From: Anderseniella sp963698275
Lineage (GTDB): Bacteria; Pseudomonadota; Alphaproteobacteria; Rhizobiales; Aestuariivirgaceae
Direction: 5' to 3'
Assembly: GCA_963698275.1 (NCBI GenBank)
Contig: CAVOQE010000001.1
Location: 434,001-498,000, forward strand
DNA length: 64,000 nt
Part shown: one piece after another, positions 52,825 through 60,771 of the stretch
How positions within the stretch are numbered: position 1 is the first letter of the stretch
Layout: every line of letters starts with the position of its first letter
The notes under the pieces: model-generated
Databases searched by the model: none
What the model was told of the DNA's origin: nothing
The model's input: only the letters and a program-made list of their open reading frames with translations
Position numbers and translations under genes: made by a program

Positions 52825-54134
52825 GCGGTCCGGTTATCGGCATGGTTGCAGTGGCGGCAATGCTGGCCATGATGGCGCTACGCATACCCATTGCCATTTC
52901 CATGTTTCTGGCCGGCGCCGTCGGCTATGTGTCGGTTTCCGGATGGATCCCGTTGCTGGGGTATCTCAAGACCAGCCCGTATTACCAGATGTCGTCCTAT
53001 TCGCTTTCGGTCGTTCCGCTGTTCCTGCTGATGGGGCATCTGGCGACCCATTCGGGAATGTCGAAAGCCTTGTTTAACGCTGCCAATGTGGCGCTTGGCC
53101 GGTTTCGCGGCGGACTGTCCATGGCATCCATCGGGGCTTGTGCCATGTTCGGCGCCATATGCGGTTCTTCCCTGGCGACGGCAGCCACAATGGGACAGGT
53201 CGCCTTGCCGGAAATGAAACGCCGCAAGTATTCCGATGCGCTGGCTACCGGCACAATGGCTGCCGGGGGTACCCTGGGCATTCTCATTCCACCGTCTGTA
53301 ATCCTGGTGATTTACGCCATTCTCACCGAACAGAATGTCGCGAAAATGTTTCTCGCAGCTTTTGTCCCAGGGTTGCTTGCAGCGGTGGGTTACCTGATCG
53401 CCATCGCCATTTACGTCAGGCTGAAACCGGAATCAGGGCCCGCAGGAGAACCTCTTGGCAAACAACAGATACGCGAAGCGCTTTTGGGATCTGCGCCGGC
53501 GGTGGTGATTTTCGTCGTTGTTATCGGCGGTATATATGGCGGCATATTTACACCCACTGAAGCGGCCACCTTCGGCGTCATCGGGGTTGCAGCGATAGCT
53601 GTTGTCAATGGCATGCGCTGGGCCGGCCTCAAGGAAGCCCTGACCGGCACGGCGGTTTCAACCGGCATGATCTACATGATCCTGCTGGGCGCAGACATAT
53701 TCAATGCCTTTCTGTCGCAAACCCAATTGCCGCAAACCCTGGCAGCCACCATTGGCGGTTCAGGACTGTCGCCAATGACGATCCTCATCATGATACTGGT
53801 TCTGTACCTGGTGCTGGGCTGTGTCATTGATGCGCTATCCATGATCCTGCTCACCATTCCGATTTTCTTTCCCATTATCGCTGCGCTCGATTTCGGCATG
53901 AGCCCCGAACACACGGCCATCTGGTTTGGTATCATCGTGCTGATTGTTGTGGAGGTCGGGCTGATCACACCGCCGGTGGGCATGAATGTCTTTGTGATCA
54001 ACAAGCTGGCCGGAGATGTGCCGATCGCCGACAGTTTCAAGGGCGTCGTGCCATTTTTGATATCGGATTTCGTGCGCGTGGCGCTGCTGCTGGCATTTCC
54101 GGCCATCACATTGTTCATGCTTGAGGTGTTTTGA
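52821..54134 (+). CDS. TRAP transporter large subunit (DctM type)
   Basis: Membrane protein of 437 residues with about twelve segments and typical DctM features (GAICGSSLATAATMGQVALPEMKRRKY, GTLGILIPPSVILVIYAILTEQN, GIFTPTEAA). The ATG at 52821 overlaps the DctQ stop. The 106-bp repeat begins directly after the stop codon. Confidence 0.93.
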   Translation: MSGPVIGMVAVAAMLAMMALRIPIAISMFLAGAVGYVSVSGWIPLLGYLKTSPYYQMSSYSLSVVPLFLLMGHLATHSGMSKALFNAANVALGRFRGGLSMASIGACAMFGAICGSSLATAATMGQVALPEMKRRKYSDALATGTMAAGGTLGILIPPSVILVIYAILTEQNVAKMFLAAFVPGLLAAVGYLIAIAIYVRLKPESGPAGEPLGKQQIREALLGSAPAVVIFVVVIGGIYGGIFTPTEAATFGVIGVAAIAVVNGMRWAGLKEALTGTAVSTGMIYMILLGADIFNAFLSQTQLPQTLAATIGGSGLSPMTILIMILVLYLVLGCVIDALSMILLTIPIFFPIIAALDFGMSPEHTAIWFGIIVLIVVEVGLITPPVGMNVFVINKLAGDVPIADSFKGVVPFLISDFVRVALLLAFPAITLFMLEVF

Positions 54135-54240
54135 CTAGAGCAACATGGGTTCACTTGAACCCATAAAGTTGCTCTAGCACTTTGAAAGCGATCAGTTTTA
54201 TGTTTTTTGATTAATTCAATCAAAACGCACACTGATCTAG
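54135..54240. repeat. Double-hairpin intergenic repeat, copy B
   Basis: Second 106-bp copy of the element at 16671, also bounded by CTAG. The first hairpin is nearly identical (TAGAGCAAC..TGGGTTC / GAACCCA..GTTGCTCTA), while the second has drifted but keeps pairing (TTTTGATT / AATCAAAA and GATCAG / CTGATC). It starts one base after the TRAP stop codon and lies between convergent genes, where it could serve as a terminator. Confidence 0.8.
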
Positions 54241-54257
54241 GGTCAAGACCCTAAGGT

Positions 54258-54704
54258 TCAGATGTCCAGAACACCCAATGCCTTCTCCAGAATGGAGATG
54301 CCGCGCAGCATGCCGTCACGCTCGGCGGCGCTCAGGCCGGACAGAAGCTGGACTTCGAAATCCAGCATCTGCGGTTCAAGCTGTTTGTAAGCCTGCTCGC
54401 CACGTGGCGTCAGGTTCAGTTTTTCCAGGCGGCGGTCGGCGGCATCTCTTTTGCGGGTCAGCCAGCGCCTGGTGTTGAGGGAACTGACCGCCCGGCTGAC
54501 CTTGGTCTTGTGCATTGAAGAATGAGCGCCGATCTGTTTGGCCGTTAACTCACCGAACTGGGCGAGAGTGGAAAGAGTTCGCCATTCGGGAACGGTGAGG
54601 CCATACTTTTGCCGGTAGATGGATGAGAGCTGAGCGCTCGCGGCAGCAGCTGCGCGGTTTAATCTGTATGGCAGGAAGTTTTCCAGCTGTAGTTTCTGCA
54701 CCAC
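54258..54704 (-). CDS. MarR-family regulator of the homogentisate locus
   Basis: Regulator of 148 residues with a winged helix at about residues 35-100 (LTVPEWRTLSTLAQFGELTAKQIGAHSSMHKTKVSRAVSSL, then TRKRDAADRRLEKLNLTPRGEQ as the wing). It is divergent from hmgA, with a 22-bp palindrome in the 78-bp gap. It is probably a repressor relieved by an aromatic intermediate. A matching site in front of the TRAP genes suggests a second target. Confidence 0.88.
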   Translation of the reverse strand: MVQKLQLENFLPYRLNRAAAAASAQLSSIYRQKYGLTVPEWRTLSTLAQFGELTAKQIGAHSSMHKTKVSRAVSSLNTRRWLTRKRDAADRRLEKLNLTPRGEQAYKQLEPQMLDFEVQLLSGLSAAERDGMLRGISILEKALGVLDI

Positions 54705-54715
54705 ATATCTCTCTT

Positions 54716-54737
54716 GATAGTTACAAATGTAACCATC
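54716..54737. promoter_or_regulatory. MarR-type operator between marR and hmgA
   Basis: GATAGTTAC-N4-GTAACCATC, a 22-bp near-perfect palindrome starting 11 bp before the marR start and ending 45 bp before the hmgA start. It is the same motif as at 51100-51121. Confidence 0.72.
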
Positions 54738-54782
54738 ATTCTTACCCGATCACTGAAGCAATTGTAATCACCAACGGTCGAC

Positions 54783-56090
54783 ATGATGAAACTGGAATAC
54801 CAGCCGGGCTTCGGGAACGATTTCGAAACAGAAGCGCTGAAAGGGGCCTTGCCGCAAGGGCAGAATTCGCCGCAGAACTGCGCTTACGGGCTCTATGCGG
54901 AACAATTGTCAGGCTCTCCTTTCACGGCTTTGCGGGGGCAGAACGAAAGATCCTGGCTGTACCGGATCCGGCCATCCGTCAAGCATGTCGGGCAGTTCAA
55001 AAAGCTGGATCTGCCTGACTGGAAAAGCGCCCCATGCCTTGATGATCATGATCTGCCTCCGGCTCAGTTGCGCTGGAACCCGCCACCGTTTCCGGATGGT
55101 GATGTTTCGTTTGTGGAAGGCATGCGTACTGTCACCACCGCAGGTGATGTCAACACGCAGACAGGCATGGCCGTTCACCTGTTTTTTGCCAACCGGTCGA
55201 TGACGGCAGAGAGTTTCTTCAATGCTGACGGGGAACTCCTCATTGTGCCGCAGCAGGGCCGGCTGCTGGTGTTTACCGAAATGGGCAAGCTTGATGTGGG
55301 GCCGTGCGAAATCTGCCTGATACCGCGCGGCATGAAATTCCGCGTCGACGTTATCGATGGTCCGGCACGCGGATATGTGTGCGAAAATTACGGTGCGAAG
55401 TTCACACTGCCTGAGCGCGGCCCGATTGGCGCAAACTGCCTGGCCAATCCACGGGACTTCAAGACACCTGTTGCGGCATTTGAAGATGTCGATGAACACC
55501 ACACGGTTATCATGAAATGGTGTGGCGGACTGTACGCGACCGAGATCGATCATTCGCCGCTGGACGTGGTTGCCTGGCATGGCAACTACACGCCGTTCAA
55601 ATATGACTTGAGAACTTTTTCGCCGGTCAATGCGGTTCTTTTCGATCACCCGGATCCGTCCATTTTCACTGTCCTGACAGCTCCGTCGGAGAGCCCCGGT
55701 ACAGGAAATATAGATTTTGTCATATTCCCGGAGCGATGGTCGGTTGCAGAACATACGTTTCGGCCGCCCTGGTATCACATGAACATCATGTCGGAGTTCA
55801 TGGGGCTGATACACGGTGTCTATGATGCCAAGGAGGAGGGCTTCCTGCCTGGCGGCATGAGCCTGCACAACTGCATGTTGCCGCACGGGCCTGATCTTGA
55901 TGCATTTGACAAGGCAAGCACGTCAGACCTTCAACCTCACAAGCTGGAAAACACGCTGGCCTTCATGTTTGAAACCCGGTTTGCGCAGCACCTGACACAT
56001 TACGCAGCCGGGCTGGAAACCCTGCAGGACGATTACACGGCCTGTTGGGATGGCCTGGAAAAAAGGTTCAGTACCGAAGGTGCAGAGTAA
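54783..56090 (+). CDS. hmgA: Homogentisate 1,2-dioxygenase
   Basis: Ring-cleaving iron enzyme turning homogentisate into maleylacetoacetate, 435 residues. The iron ligands are His332 and Glu338 in WYHMNIMSEFMGL and His368 in MLPHGPD, with the same spacing as His335, Glu341 and His371 of the human enzyme. The N-terminus LEYQPGFGNDFETEALKGALP is diagnostic. It leads an operon of five genes with overlaps or very short gaps. Confidence 0.97.
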   Translation: MMKLEYQPGFGNDFETEALKGALPQGQNSPQNCAYGLYAEQLSGSPFTALRGQNERSWLYRIRPSVKHVGQFKKLDLPDWKSAPCLDDHDLPPAQLRWNPPPFPDGDVSFVEGMRTVTTAGDVNTQTGMAVHLFFANRSMTAESFFNADGELLIVPQQGRLLVFTEMGKLDVGPCEICLIPRGMKFRVDVIDGPARGYVCENYGAKFTLPERGPIGANCLANPRDFKTPVAAFEDVDEHHTVIMKWCGGLYATEIDHSPLDVVAWHGNYTPFKYDLRTFSPVNAVLFDHPDPSIFTVLTAPSESPGTGNIDFVIFPERWSVAEHTFRPPWYHMNIMSEFMGLIHGVYDAKEEGFLPGGMSLHNCMLPHGPDLDAFDKASTSDLQPHKLENTLAFMFETRFAQHLTHYAAGLETLQDDYTACWDGLEKRFSTEGAE

Positions 56091-56096
56091 GTCGCC

Positions 56097-57113
56097 ATGA
56101 AGCTCGCATCGCTTGAAAATGGCACCCGCGACGGTTCTCTTGTGATTGTAACAGGGGATCTGTCACGGTGCGTTTGCGTATCCGGGATTGCGCCAACCCT
56201 GCAGCAGGCGCTGGACAACCGGGGCGAGATATTTCCGGAACTGGTACGCCACGCTGCGTTGCTGGAACGCGAACAGGATATGGGCGGGCCGTTTGACCAG
56301 TCGTGCTGCCGGTCCCCGCTGCCGCGCGCGTACCAGTGGGTGGACGGATCTGCCTTCGTGAACCATGTGGAACTGGTTCGAAAGGCCCGTGGTGCGCAGA
56401 TGCCTGAAAGTTTCTGGTCCGAGCCCCTGATGTATCAGGGCGGGTCGGACAGTTTTTTAAATCCTCATGGGGATATTGTGCTGGCAAACGAGGCCTGGGG
56501 TGCCGATTTTGAAGCCGAGATTGCGGTTGTGACGGATGATGTTCCGATGGGGGTGTCGCGCGAGGCAGCACTCGACCACGTCGTGCTGATCATGCTGGCC
56601 AACGATGTGTCCTTGCGAAACCTCATACCGGGTGAACTGGCAAAGGGCTTTGGGTTTTTGCAATCCAAACCCTCAACCGCGTTTTCTCCGATAGCCGTGA
56701 CACCGGACGAACTTGGTAATGCCTGGGCGGGGGGCAAGGTGCATCTGCCGCTGCTGTCGGGCCTGAACGGCAGACCGTTTGGCAAACCGGATGCAGGCAT
56801 CGACATGACATTCGATTTCGGAGAACTGATTTGCCATGCCGCGCGTACCCGGTCACTGTGTGCAGGCTCCATAATCGGCTCAGGTACGGTTTCCAACAAG
56901 GGACCTGACGGATCGCCAGGCAAACCGGTTGCAGACGGCGGGGCGGGATATTCCTGTATTGCGGAATTGCGCATGGTCGAAACAATTCGTTCCGGCAAGG
57001 CACACACGCCGTTCATGTCGTTTGGAGATGTCGTGGACATCGAGATGATGACGGAAAGCGGCGCTTCGATTTTTGGCTCAATCACACAAAAGGTTGTCAG
57101 ACACCATGGCTAA
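56097..57113 (+). CDS. Fumarylacetoacetase family hydrolase
   Basis: FAA-hydrolase family protein of 338 residues, most likely cleaving fumarylacetoacetate to fumarate and acetoacetate. Typical segments are WGADFEAEIAVVTDDVP near residue 138 (metal-binding glutamates), LANDVSLRNLIPGELAKGFGFLQSKP near 168, and GSGTVSNKGPDG near 260. It starts 6 bp after hmgA. Its length matches the bacterial short form seen beside hmgA. No maleylacetoacetate isomerase gene is present in this operon. Confidence 0.9.
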   Translation: MKLASLENGTRDGSLVIVTGDLSRCVCVSGIAPTLQQALDNRGEIFPELVRHAALLEREQDMGGPFDQSCCRSPLPRAYQWVDGSAFVNHVELVRKARGAQMPESFWSEPLMYQGGSDSFLNPHGDIVLANEAWGADFEAEIAVVTDDVPMGVSREAALDHVVLIMLANDVSLRNLIPGELAKGFGFLQSKPSTAFSPIAVTPDELGNAWAGGKVHLPLLSGLNGRPFGKPDAGIDMTFDFGELICHAARTRSLCAGSIIGSGTVSNKGPDGSPGKPVADGGAGYSCIAELRMVETIRSGKAHTPFMSFGDVVDIEMMTESGASIFGSITQKVVRHHG

Positions 57114-58056
57114 ACAATTCGCATCCACCGGTGACATGGAAGAGAAGAAAATCTCTTTCGACGAGATTGGCGATAACCTGTACGCCTTTACCGCCGAAGG
57201 TGACCCGAACACCGGGGTTATCATTGGTGATGACAGTGTGATGATTGTGGACGCACAAGCCACGCCACGGCTTGCCGGCAAGGTCATCGAAAAGATCAGA
57301 ACCGTTACCGACAAGCCGATCACGCATGTGGTGCTGAGCCACTATCATGCCGTGCGCGTGCTCGGTGCGTCTGCCTATGGCGCGTCTGAAATCATCATGT
57401 CTGAAATGGCCCGCGCCATGGTGGTTGAACGTGGCCAGGAAGACTGGGATTCGGAATTCGAACGGTTTCCCCGGTTGTTTCAGGGTCATGAAAGCATCCC
57501 CGGTCTGACCTGGCCCAGCACGACGTTCAATGACCGCATGACGGTCTATCTTGGCAATCGCCGCATTGACCTGATGTTTCTTGGACGAGCCCACACCGCA
57601 GGTGACATCGTGGCGTATGTGCCGGATGCAAATGTCATGTTTACCGGTGACATCGTTGAGTACAAATCCGCGTGCTATTGCGGGGACGGGCATTTTCACG
57701 ACTGGCCGGAAACGCTTGAGACCATCCGCGACTGGGATGTCGATGCGATAGCGCCGGGCAGGGGGGATGCGCTGGTTGGCCGGGAGAAGGTGGGCGAGGC
57801 GCTTGATCTCACTGCGGACTTCATTCGCTCAACGTTCGACCCGGTTGCCCGGGTTGCCTTGAAAGGCGGCGATCTGAAGGCTGCCTACGAGGCTTGCCGT
57901 GAGCAGTGTGATCCCAAGTTTTCCGATTATGCCATCTATGAACACTGCCTGCCGTTCAACGTTGCGCGCGCTTACGACGAAGCCCGCGATGTTGATACGC
58001 CGCGCATCTGGACGGCGGACCGCGACAAGCAAATGTGGGAAGCGCTGCAGGGTTGA
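57106..58056 (+). CDS. MBL-fold protein lacking the second metal site
   Basis: Metallo-beta-lactamase fold protein of 316 residues. The usual HxHxDH is replaced by His79-Tyr-His81-Ala-Val83-Arg84, so two ligands of the second metal are lost. The third, normally His in PGHG, is Arg219 in APGRGD. The first site (His79, His81, His163 in GRAHTAGD, Asp182 in TGD) is kept. It overlaps the fumarylacetoacetase stop by 8 bp, so a role in the homogentisate or hydroxyphenylacetate pathway is likely but unknown; it sits where an isomerase gene might be expected. Confidence 0.85.
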   Translation: MAKQFASTGDMEEKKISFDEIGDNLYAFTAEGDPNTGVIIGDDSVMIVDAQATPRLAGKVIEKIRTVTDKPITHVVLSHYHAVRVLGASAYGASEIIMSEMARAMVVERGQEDWDSEFERFPRLFQGHESIPGLTWPSTTFNDRMTVYLGNRRIDLMFLGRAHTAGDIVAYVPDANVMFTGDIVEYKSACYCGDGHFHDWPETLETIRDWDVDAIAPGRGDALVGREKVGEALDLTADFIRSTFDPVARVALKGGDLKAAYEACREQCDPKFSDYAIYEHCLPFNVARAYDEARDVDTPRIWTADRDKQMWEALQG

Positions 58057-58059
58057 TTG

Positions 58060-59664
58060 ATGAGCAGGTACGACTACCAGCCGTTCGACTACACGACGCC
58101 ACCGGAACTGTCAGGCAAGACCGCTGAGTTCTATCCGGTTGCCATCATCGGTGCCGGACCGGTGGGGCTCAGCGCCGCAATTGACCTGGCGCTGCATGGT
58201 GTGCGCTCGGTTGTGCTGGACGATAATGATGTGGTGTCGGTTGGCTCCCGGGCCATTTGCTGGGCGAAGCGCACGCTGGAAATCTTCGACAGGCTCGGTG
58301 TTGGTGAGCGCATGGTTGAAAAGGGGGTAACCTGGAAAGTCGGACGGTTGTTTCATCGTGACCGCGAGGTCTACAGCTTTGACCTGTTGCAGCAGGCGGG
58401 GCACAAAATGCCCGCCTTCATCAATCTGCAGCAGTATCATGTAGAGCAGTATCTGGTGGAAAGATGTGCCGATTTTCCCGATCTGATTGATTTGAGGTGG
58501 AAGAACAAGGTAACCGGCATTGAACAAGATAACAGTACGGTAAAGCTTCATGTCTCCACCCCGGACGGCGACTATGATCTGGAAGCGGGATTTGCTGTTG
58601 CCTGCGATGGTGCGCGTTCGCCGGTGCGATCAATGCTCGGCCTGTCGTTCGAGGGCACGCATTTCGATGAACGGTTTCTGATCGCCGACGTTGAAATGAA
58701 GGCGGATTTTCCCTCTGAGCGCTGGTTCTGGTTTGAACCGCCTTTCCATTCCGGCCAGTCAGCCCTGCTGCACAAGCAGCCGGACAATATCTATCGCATC
58801 GACCTGCAATTGGGCGCGGATGCCGATGCGCAGGAGGAGAGCAGGCCGGAACGGGTTGTTGCGCGCATCAAGGCAATGATGGGAGATCGTCCCTTTGAGC
58901 TTGATTGGGTGTCCGTGTATTCGTTTCAGTGTGCCCGGCTGGAGCGGTTTGTTCATGGCAGGATCGTGTTTGCCGGTGATGCAGCGCATGTGGTTTCGCC
59001 GTTTGGTGCGCGTGGCGGCAATGGCGGTATCCAGGACATAGACAATCTGTGCTGGAAGCTTGCGCGGATCATCAAGTTTCAGGTGCCGACAGATTTGCTG
59101 GAAACCTACAATACGGAACGGGTCGAGGCAGCGGATGAGAACCTGTCCAATTCCGCGCGTGCCACGTCGTTCATGACACCCAAGTCGGCGATGGAGAAAC
59201 GGTTTCAGGAAGCCGCACTGAAATTGGCGGGAAATGTGGAATTCGCCAGGGCGCTGGTCAATTCCGGACGGTTGTCGCTGCCGTGCAGTTATACTGGTGC
59301 ACACGAGCGTTGCGAGCCCGAACAAAGCTGGCCCGAATGTGCGCGACCCGGTGCGCCGGCCCAGGACGCACCAATGGGCGATGACTGGCTGTTGAGCAGG
59401 ACGGGTACCAATTTCTGCCTGCTGTTCTTTGGCCAGCCGATACCGGATAGCAAGGAGCTGCCGGACGGTGTCGTGGTCCTGGAGGTGGAGGCAAGTGACA
59501 GTGTTCGCCAGCGTTACCTTGGAGATGAAGCGCTGGCGGTTTATCTGCTGCGGCCGGACCAGCACATCGCAGGCAGGTGGACGCAGTACTCAATGGCCGA
59601 TGTGACCAGGGCCATGTCAGCGGCGGTGACGGAGAACCGGGAGAATTTTGATGGCACACACTGA
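58060..59664 (+). CDS. FAD-dependent aromatic hydroxylase
   Basis: Class A flavin monooxygenase of 534 residues, PheA/MhpA group. The FAD-binding motif VAIIGAGPVGLSAAI is at residues 27-41 and GDAAHVVSPFGARGGNGGIQD near 307, followed by a C-terminal thioredoxin-like end. In this operon it could hydroxylate 3- or 4-hydroxyphenylacetate or a similar acid to homogentisate. The known pair MhaA/MhaB (3-hydroxyphenylacetate 6-hydroxylase of Pseudomonas putida) is a flavoprotein with a very small partner, the same arrangement as here. The ATG is used rather than the TTG just before it. Confidence 0.87.
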   Translation: MSRYDYQPFDYTTPPELSGKTAEFYPVAIIGAGPVGLSAAIDLALHGVRSVVLDDNDVVSVGSRAICWAKRTLEIFDRLGVGERMVEKGVTWKVGRLFHRDREVYSFDLLQQAGHKMPAFINLQQYHVEQYLVERCADFPDLIDLRWKNKVTGIEQDNSTVKLHVSTPDGDYDLEAGFAVACDGARSPVRSMLGLSFEGTHFDERFLIADVEMKADFPSERWFWFEPPFHSGQSALLHKQPDNIYRIDLQLGADADAQEESRPERVVARIKAMMGDRPFELDWVSVYSFQCARLERFVHGRIVFAGDAAHVVSPFGARGGNGGIQDIDNLCWKLARIIKFQVPTDLLETYNTERVEAADENLSNSARATSFMTPKSAMEKRFQEAALKLAGNVEFARALVNSGRLSLPCSYTGAHERCEPEQSWPECARPGAPAQDAPMGDDWLLSRTGTNFCLLFFGQPIPDSKELPDGVVVLEVEASDSVRQRYLGDEALAVYLLRPDQHIAGRWTQYSMADVTRAMSAAVTENRENFDGTH

Positions 59665-59845
59665 GCAGCTTGTTACCGCGCTGAACATGACAGAACATGA
59701 CGAATTCTATGCGGAACTTTTGCGCGCGCATGACGGCATGAGCGACGAAGAGAGCCAGGCATTCAATGCGCGGCTCATCCTTGTGCTGGCCAATCACATT
59801 GGAAACTCTGAAGTGTTGAAGCAGGCACTGCTAGCTGCCAGGTAA
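59651..59845 (+). CDS. DUF2783-type small protein, possible hydroxylase partner
   Basis: A 64-residue helical, acidic protein (LNMTEHDEFYAELLRAHDGMSDEESQAF, then LVLANHIGNSEVLKQAL). I assign it to DUF2783, which is repeatedly found next to flavin hydroxylases. It overlaps the hydroxylase stop by 14 bp, implying coupled translation. By analogy with MhaB it may couple oxygen activation to substrate hydroxylation; the sequence alone does not prove this. Confidence 0.72.
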   Translation: MAHTEQLVTALNMTEHDEFYAELLRAHDGMSDEESQAFNARLILVLANHIGNSEVLKQALLAAR

Positions 59846-59860
59846 GCTGATTACCTGAAG

Positions 59861-60256
59861 TCACTGCCGGTTTTCGAGATTGTTCAACTTGCTGTTTCCA
59901 AGCAGTGCCAGAAGCAAAGCCCGGCCTGTCTTGAGGATTGGATACAGAACCCTCGACAGGGTCTTTGATTTGAAAACCAGGAAGTTCAACCGGTTGAACA
60001 CACCGGTTCGAGTGCTCAGGAGGGCCAGGGTATGGATTGCATCTGCGCCATGATAAAACTGGTCACCGATCTTTAGTACAAAGCCTTCGTCCATATCAAG
60101 ATTCAGCGCATTTATTTCTTGCAGGATTGGCGGACTGTCGCGCGCATTCAGAAGCTCGAAGGTTCCTGCTGCCTGTTTGATCGACAAGTGTTGTGTATAG
60201 TTCCGGCAGACCGGGCAGTCTCCGTCATAGACAAGAATGATCGCTGGAGTTGTCAT
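59861..60256 (-). CDS. DCC-family (DUF393) thiol-disulfide oxidoreductase-like protein
   Basis: Protein of 131 residues beginning VYDGDCPVCRNY, the DxxCxxC motif of DUF393 with Cys14 and Cys17, and a hydrophobic C-terminal stretch. Third gene of a minus-strand operon; its start overlaps the stop of the preceding gene (ATGA). It is convergent with the DUF2783 gene with only 15 bp between. Function in redox handling of a membrane partner is guessed from the motif. Confidence 0.82.
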   Translation of the reverse strand: MTTPAIILVYDGDCPVCRNYTQHLSIKQAAGTFELLNARDSPPILQEINALNLDMDEGFVLKIGDQFYHGADAIHTLALLSTRTGVFNRLNFLVFKSKTLSRVLYPILKTGRALLLALLGNSKLNNLENRQ

Positions 60257-60771
60257 GGTTTCAATTCGGATTTGCCTCTGAAAATCTTACCGCAAACTTT
60301 GCCCGCATAATCGAATGTGCTTTGCCCGGTCCAGCGAATCTCAAGGATCGCATGCGGCAACAGTTCGGCCCGGATAGGGTCTCTGAGCATTTTTTGCTCC
60401 GTTACGATAAACCTCAAAGGGACACCGACCAACCTGGCATTGTTCTTGAGAAAAGTCTGCAGGGAGGCCACGGTCAGGGGTTGGCAACGAAAAATGAAGT
60501 ACTTGTTTTCACGGGCTATTTGGTCTCGATCATCATCGGTCAGTGGTATCTCAAAACTGCCAAAGCGGCTGTCGGAGACAATTAGTCCCGGCTTGGGATG
60601 GACGGTAGTGTACATGCCATAGCCGCCAAGCTTCCACGGGTTTATCAACTCTCGCGATACCAGGGTTAAATGGAAAACGATCCATGCCGCATGCAAGATG
60701 ATAAGCCCTAAAAGGATGACCTTTTGAGCAGGCCAACCGCCGGGTTTTGAGAACGGGAGTTCATAGGACAT
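60253..60771 (-). CDS. Unknown membrane-anchored protein
   Basis: A 172-residue product with one hydrophobic segment near the N-terminus (VILLGLIILHAAWIVFHLTLV) and a soluble part containing WKLGGYGMYTT and two cysteines. I do not recognise it. The start at 60771 is chosen because it is the first methionine that fits the overlap with the preceding gene; the frame is open to 60804. It is encoded between the polytopic membrane protein and the DCC protein, which overlap it on both sides, so the three probably form a complex. Confidence 0.7.
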   Translation of the reverse strand: MSYELPFSKPGGWPAQKVILLGLIILHAAWIVFHLTLVSRELINPWKLGGYGMYTTVHPKPGLIVSDSRFGSFEIPLTDDDRDQIARENKYFIFRCQPLTVASLQTFLKNNARLVGVPLRFIVTEQKMLRDPIRAELLPHAILEIRWTGQSTFDYAGKVCGKIFRGKSELKP

